The position numbers and the translations under genes are program-made. Below the pieces are notes generated by a model. It saw only the letters and a program-made list of their open reading frames with translations, was not told the origin of the DNA and did no database searches. This document shows, one piece after another, positions 61,961-64,000 of a stretch of 64,000 nt of DNA. The stretch covers positions 210,755 through 274,754 of the forward strand of contig VXAI01000117.1 in assembly GCA_013399305.1 (NCBI GenBank), in the 5' to 3' direction. Positions within the stretch are counted from its first letter, which is position 1. Every line of letters begins with the position of its first letter. The DNA is from Rostratula benghalensis. Taxonomy: Eukaryota > Chordata > Aves > Charadriiformes > Rostratulidae.

Positions 61961-62118
61961 TCTCAGCAAAACTCCCCTCCTTTGCCGTGTCTGTGCTCAC
62001 CGCTATCAGGCCTTCGTAGGCCCGGAACCTTGGGGCGCCGCGCCGGTGCGACGTGGGGACGCCTTTAGATGTGGCACCGTGGGTCCCTCGCCCTCAGCGT
62101 CCGCTGCCGGCTTTGGTG
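61961..62118 (+). promoter_or_regulatory. POLR3B: POLR3B CpG-island promoter and 5' UTR
   Basis: CpG and G+C rise from about 61.95 kb to 62.3 kb across the POLR3B start codon. No TATA box is seen. The transcription start probably lies within the 150 bases before 62119, but it is not defined by sequence. Confidence 0.65.
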
Positions 62119-62190
62119 ATGGAGGCGCTGGCTAAGGAGTTGGGGGCTCTGACTCCGGAGCAGGCGGCGGCTCCTGTGAATACGGTGGAG
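62119..62190 (+). CDS. POLR3B: POLR3B coding exon 1
   Basis: 24 codons from ATG to GTGGAG/GTTAGC, phase 0. LTPEQ and TVE are conserved with mammals. Confidence 0.92.
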
Positions 62191-63357
62191 GTTAGCGGCG
62201 GCCGGGGGGGAGGGGTGGGGGTGTCGGGTGTCGGGTGTCCGGGTGTCCGGGTGGACAGGTGGCTCGGCCCGCTGAGGTGCGGGCTTCCTGCCCGGCCTCC
62301 TTCTGCAAACGCCAGCAAAAGGGTTTCTGCCCTCAGCAGAAAGCTTAAAGTTTACCAATGGCCTCGCGTGGGGAGGAGATGAAGGCCGCCTTATAGCCAA
62401 ATTGGGCTTTTTGGTTTCTTTTTCTTTTTGTGGTGAAAAGAGTACATCAGAAACAGAGCCCAAGAACCTCGTGTGTGTGTTTCACCTTGAATTCCTCTTG
62501 TTTGCTCCTGCATGGCGAGGGACAACGTCTTGCCACAGTTGCAGTATTGCCTCGTGCTTCTAAATGCTGGATGTCAAATCAAATTTATGAGGTGCTGATG
62601 GTGTGTGAGTATTAGAGGATACACTGCTGTGCAGCGAAGGGATGCAAACTTCTTCCTGTGCTGCCTGGCCCTCGTGGCCTTTGCTCCCTACCTGCATCTC
62701 TCATCCCAAATCTAGGGAGAAGGTGATGCCGATGTAAGATGATGTCCCCTATGATCACCAAAGAAAAGTTTGGGAACTGGGGAAAAGTTTGCAGGAACCT
62801 TGGTATACTCACATTCATCAGTACTTTGTTTAGATAGTTTTGCTGAGTATTTATGGGAGTTATGGTACTGGTAGATTTTACAGAGACTCATGTCTGCAAG
62901 TGGTGCTTCCAGGACTGAGATTCTTGCACATATTTTGTAAAGTAAAAGTTGTAGCCAGTCTTTCCATGCTAGGAATGTAACTGACAGTGTTAACGGGACA
63001 AAAAAAAGTTAGTTGTTCTTAAATGAGGACATTGTAGTAAGGAAATTTTCCAAGAAATACATATTCTCACATATGTTGCTTTTAGAAAAGACAGCGTCCC
63101 ATTGTGTCTGAGTAAATACTGCATAGTGCATGTGGCTTACTAAGGTGATCCAGGTAATCTCCCTGTTGTTGGATTGTTGGGTTTTTTTTTTTCCTAAATG
63201 GATCTGATTTTAAGTATTGTTGCTGTTTAAAAAAAAAAAAATAAAACCAAACAAAAAGGCTTAAGGATCTTAGATGTTTGGTCACTATTTGGAAATCTAT
63301 TTCAAAACTCATTTTTGTTTTCAGGAAAAATGGAGACTTCTTCCAGCGTTTCTAAAG
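62119..63357 (+). CDS. POLR3B: RNA polymerase III subunit RPC2, N-terminal part (gene continues past the window)
   Basis: Two coding exons are visible: 62119-62190 and 63325-63357, giving the first 35 residues (MEALAKELGALTPEQAAAP, VNTVE, EKWRLLPAFLK). They match the vertebrate POLR3B N-terminus in sequence, exon lengths and phase. The product is the second-largest catalytic subunit of RNA polymerase III, which makes tRNA, 5S rRNA and other small RNAs in the nucleus. The catalytic parts lie beyond the right edge. The start has G at -3 and +4. The following exon must begin with the codons after LPAFLK; it is not in the window up to 64000, so intron 2 is at least 640 bases. Confidence 0.93.
63325..63357 (+). 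CDS. POLR3B: POLR3B coding exon 2 (33 bases)
   Basis: Acceptor TTTTCAG/GAAAAA, donor CTAAAG/GTTAGT. The exon encodes EKWRLLPAFLK, identical to the mammalian protein. It is too short to be found as an open reading frame and is recognised by its splice sites and sequence. Confidence 0.92.
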
Positions 63358-64000
63358 GTTAGTGTTATGCACTCATTCCATTGCATGAATACTCTGTTTC
63401 CTTTCTAACTTCACATCCCTTTCCTCTATCTTTTGCTGTTTCCCAGAATACCTGTCCCCACTCTCTGTATGGATTTTGCAATGATTTTTTTAAGTTCATG
63501 CAATTATGGATAAACTTGTTAGGTAGATTGGTTTATTGATTAATCTGTAAATTAATTTGTGGAGCCATCCTTTTCAAGGTTGGTATTTTTGTGTGGCTGT
63601 TTAGAATGAACGATGTATGTGGTGTAATGTTTCCAGATTATTTCACGGTTTTACTGTCACCCAAAGACCCCATTGATGGTCTTTATACGAGACTGTGGTG
63701 TGACATTTGTAGTTGTGTTTGTCATAGAAAGCATGTAACCACAGATCTGGATTCTGCAAAGGTTGAATATTTGTATATCTTCCCTCATGAATGTTGGAGC
63801 TTGATTGAACTCAGAGACTATTAGTGTCTTAATTTCAGTGCTACTCTCAAAATCTGGTATTAGTAGAAGACACAGTTCTATATAAAACGCCGTTGGATAT
63901 AATAACAGGGCTAACAAACAGATGGAAGTGAGGAAGGAGAAAGGCAGTAATGCAAATTGTATTATAAAGACAGGAGGTCAAGTCTGTGATGTGCATAGGT
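63358..64000 (+). other. POLR3B: POLR3B intron 2 (partial)
   Basis: AT-rich intronic sequence running to the end of the window. No further exon is recognised. Confidence 0.75.

Noticed and set aside
1..64000. tRNA, rRNA, CRISPR arrays or intact proviral genes
   Set aside because: None seen on either strand; retroviral traces are solo LTRs only, and CR1 copies are 5'-truncated.

Overview
The window is nuclear DNA from a bird. Two things show this. First, copies of the avian CR1 non-LTR retrotransposon are scattered through it, several ending in the typical 3' tail built on ATTCTATG. Second, three LTR fragments resemble families common in bird genomes. Genes have short exons with GT/AG introns, CpG-island promoters and AT-rich spacers. 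No prokaryotic, plasmid or phage feature is present. The species cannot be read from the sequence.

Three protein-coding genes are supported, in an order that matches the conserved vertebrate block CKAP4 - TCP11L2 - POLR3B. CKAP4 lies on the minus strand (CDS 33690 down to 27360, two coding exons, about 565 residues, 3' UTR probably to about 25600). TCP11L2 lies on the plus strand (nine coding exons from 46395 to 56317, 512 residues, CpG-island promoter near 41.0-42.3 kb). The first two coding exons of POLR3B lie on the plus strand (62119-62190 and 63325-63357), and the gene runs off the right edge. CKAP4 and TCP11L2 are head to head with about 7 kb between their CpG islands. TCP11L2 and POLR3B are in tandem.

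Region by region: 1-360 is the edge of a CpG island, possibly the NUAK1 promoter by synteny. 0.4-25.6 kb is a gene-free spacer with four CR1 copies, one LTR and an isolated CpG island carrying a CTCF-like motif near 22.9 kb. 25.6-34.3 kb is CKAP4 with its promoter. 34.3-41 kb is spacer with a solo LTR that has perfect 5-bp target duplications. 41-58.8 kb is TCP11L2 with its 3' UTR. 59-59.8 kb is another solo LTR with perfect target duplications. 61.1-61.6 kb is a CR1 copy, followed by the POLR3B promoter.

The three genes are housekeeping or broadly expressed and do not form a pathway: an ER-sheet coiled-coil membrane protein, a T-complex-11 family protein and the second-largest RNA polymerase III subunit. 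I see no undescribed multi-gene system. The observations most worth checking are a perfect tandem duplication of the CKAP4 start-codon region, which makes an out-of-frame second start; the isolated CpG island with a CTCF-like site; the absence of any cysteine from this CKAP4; and a CR1 insertion with an unusually clear 15-bp target duplication.
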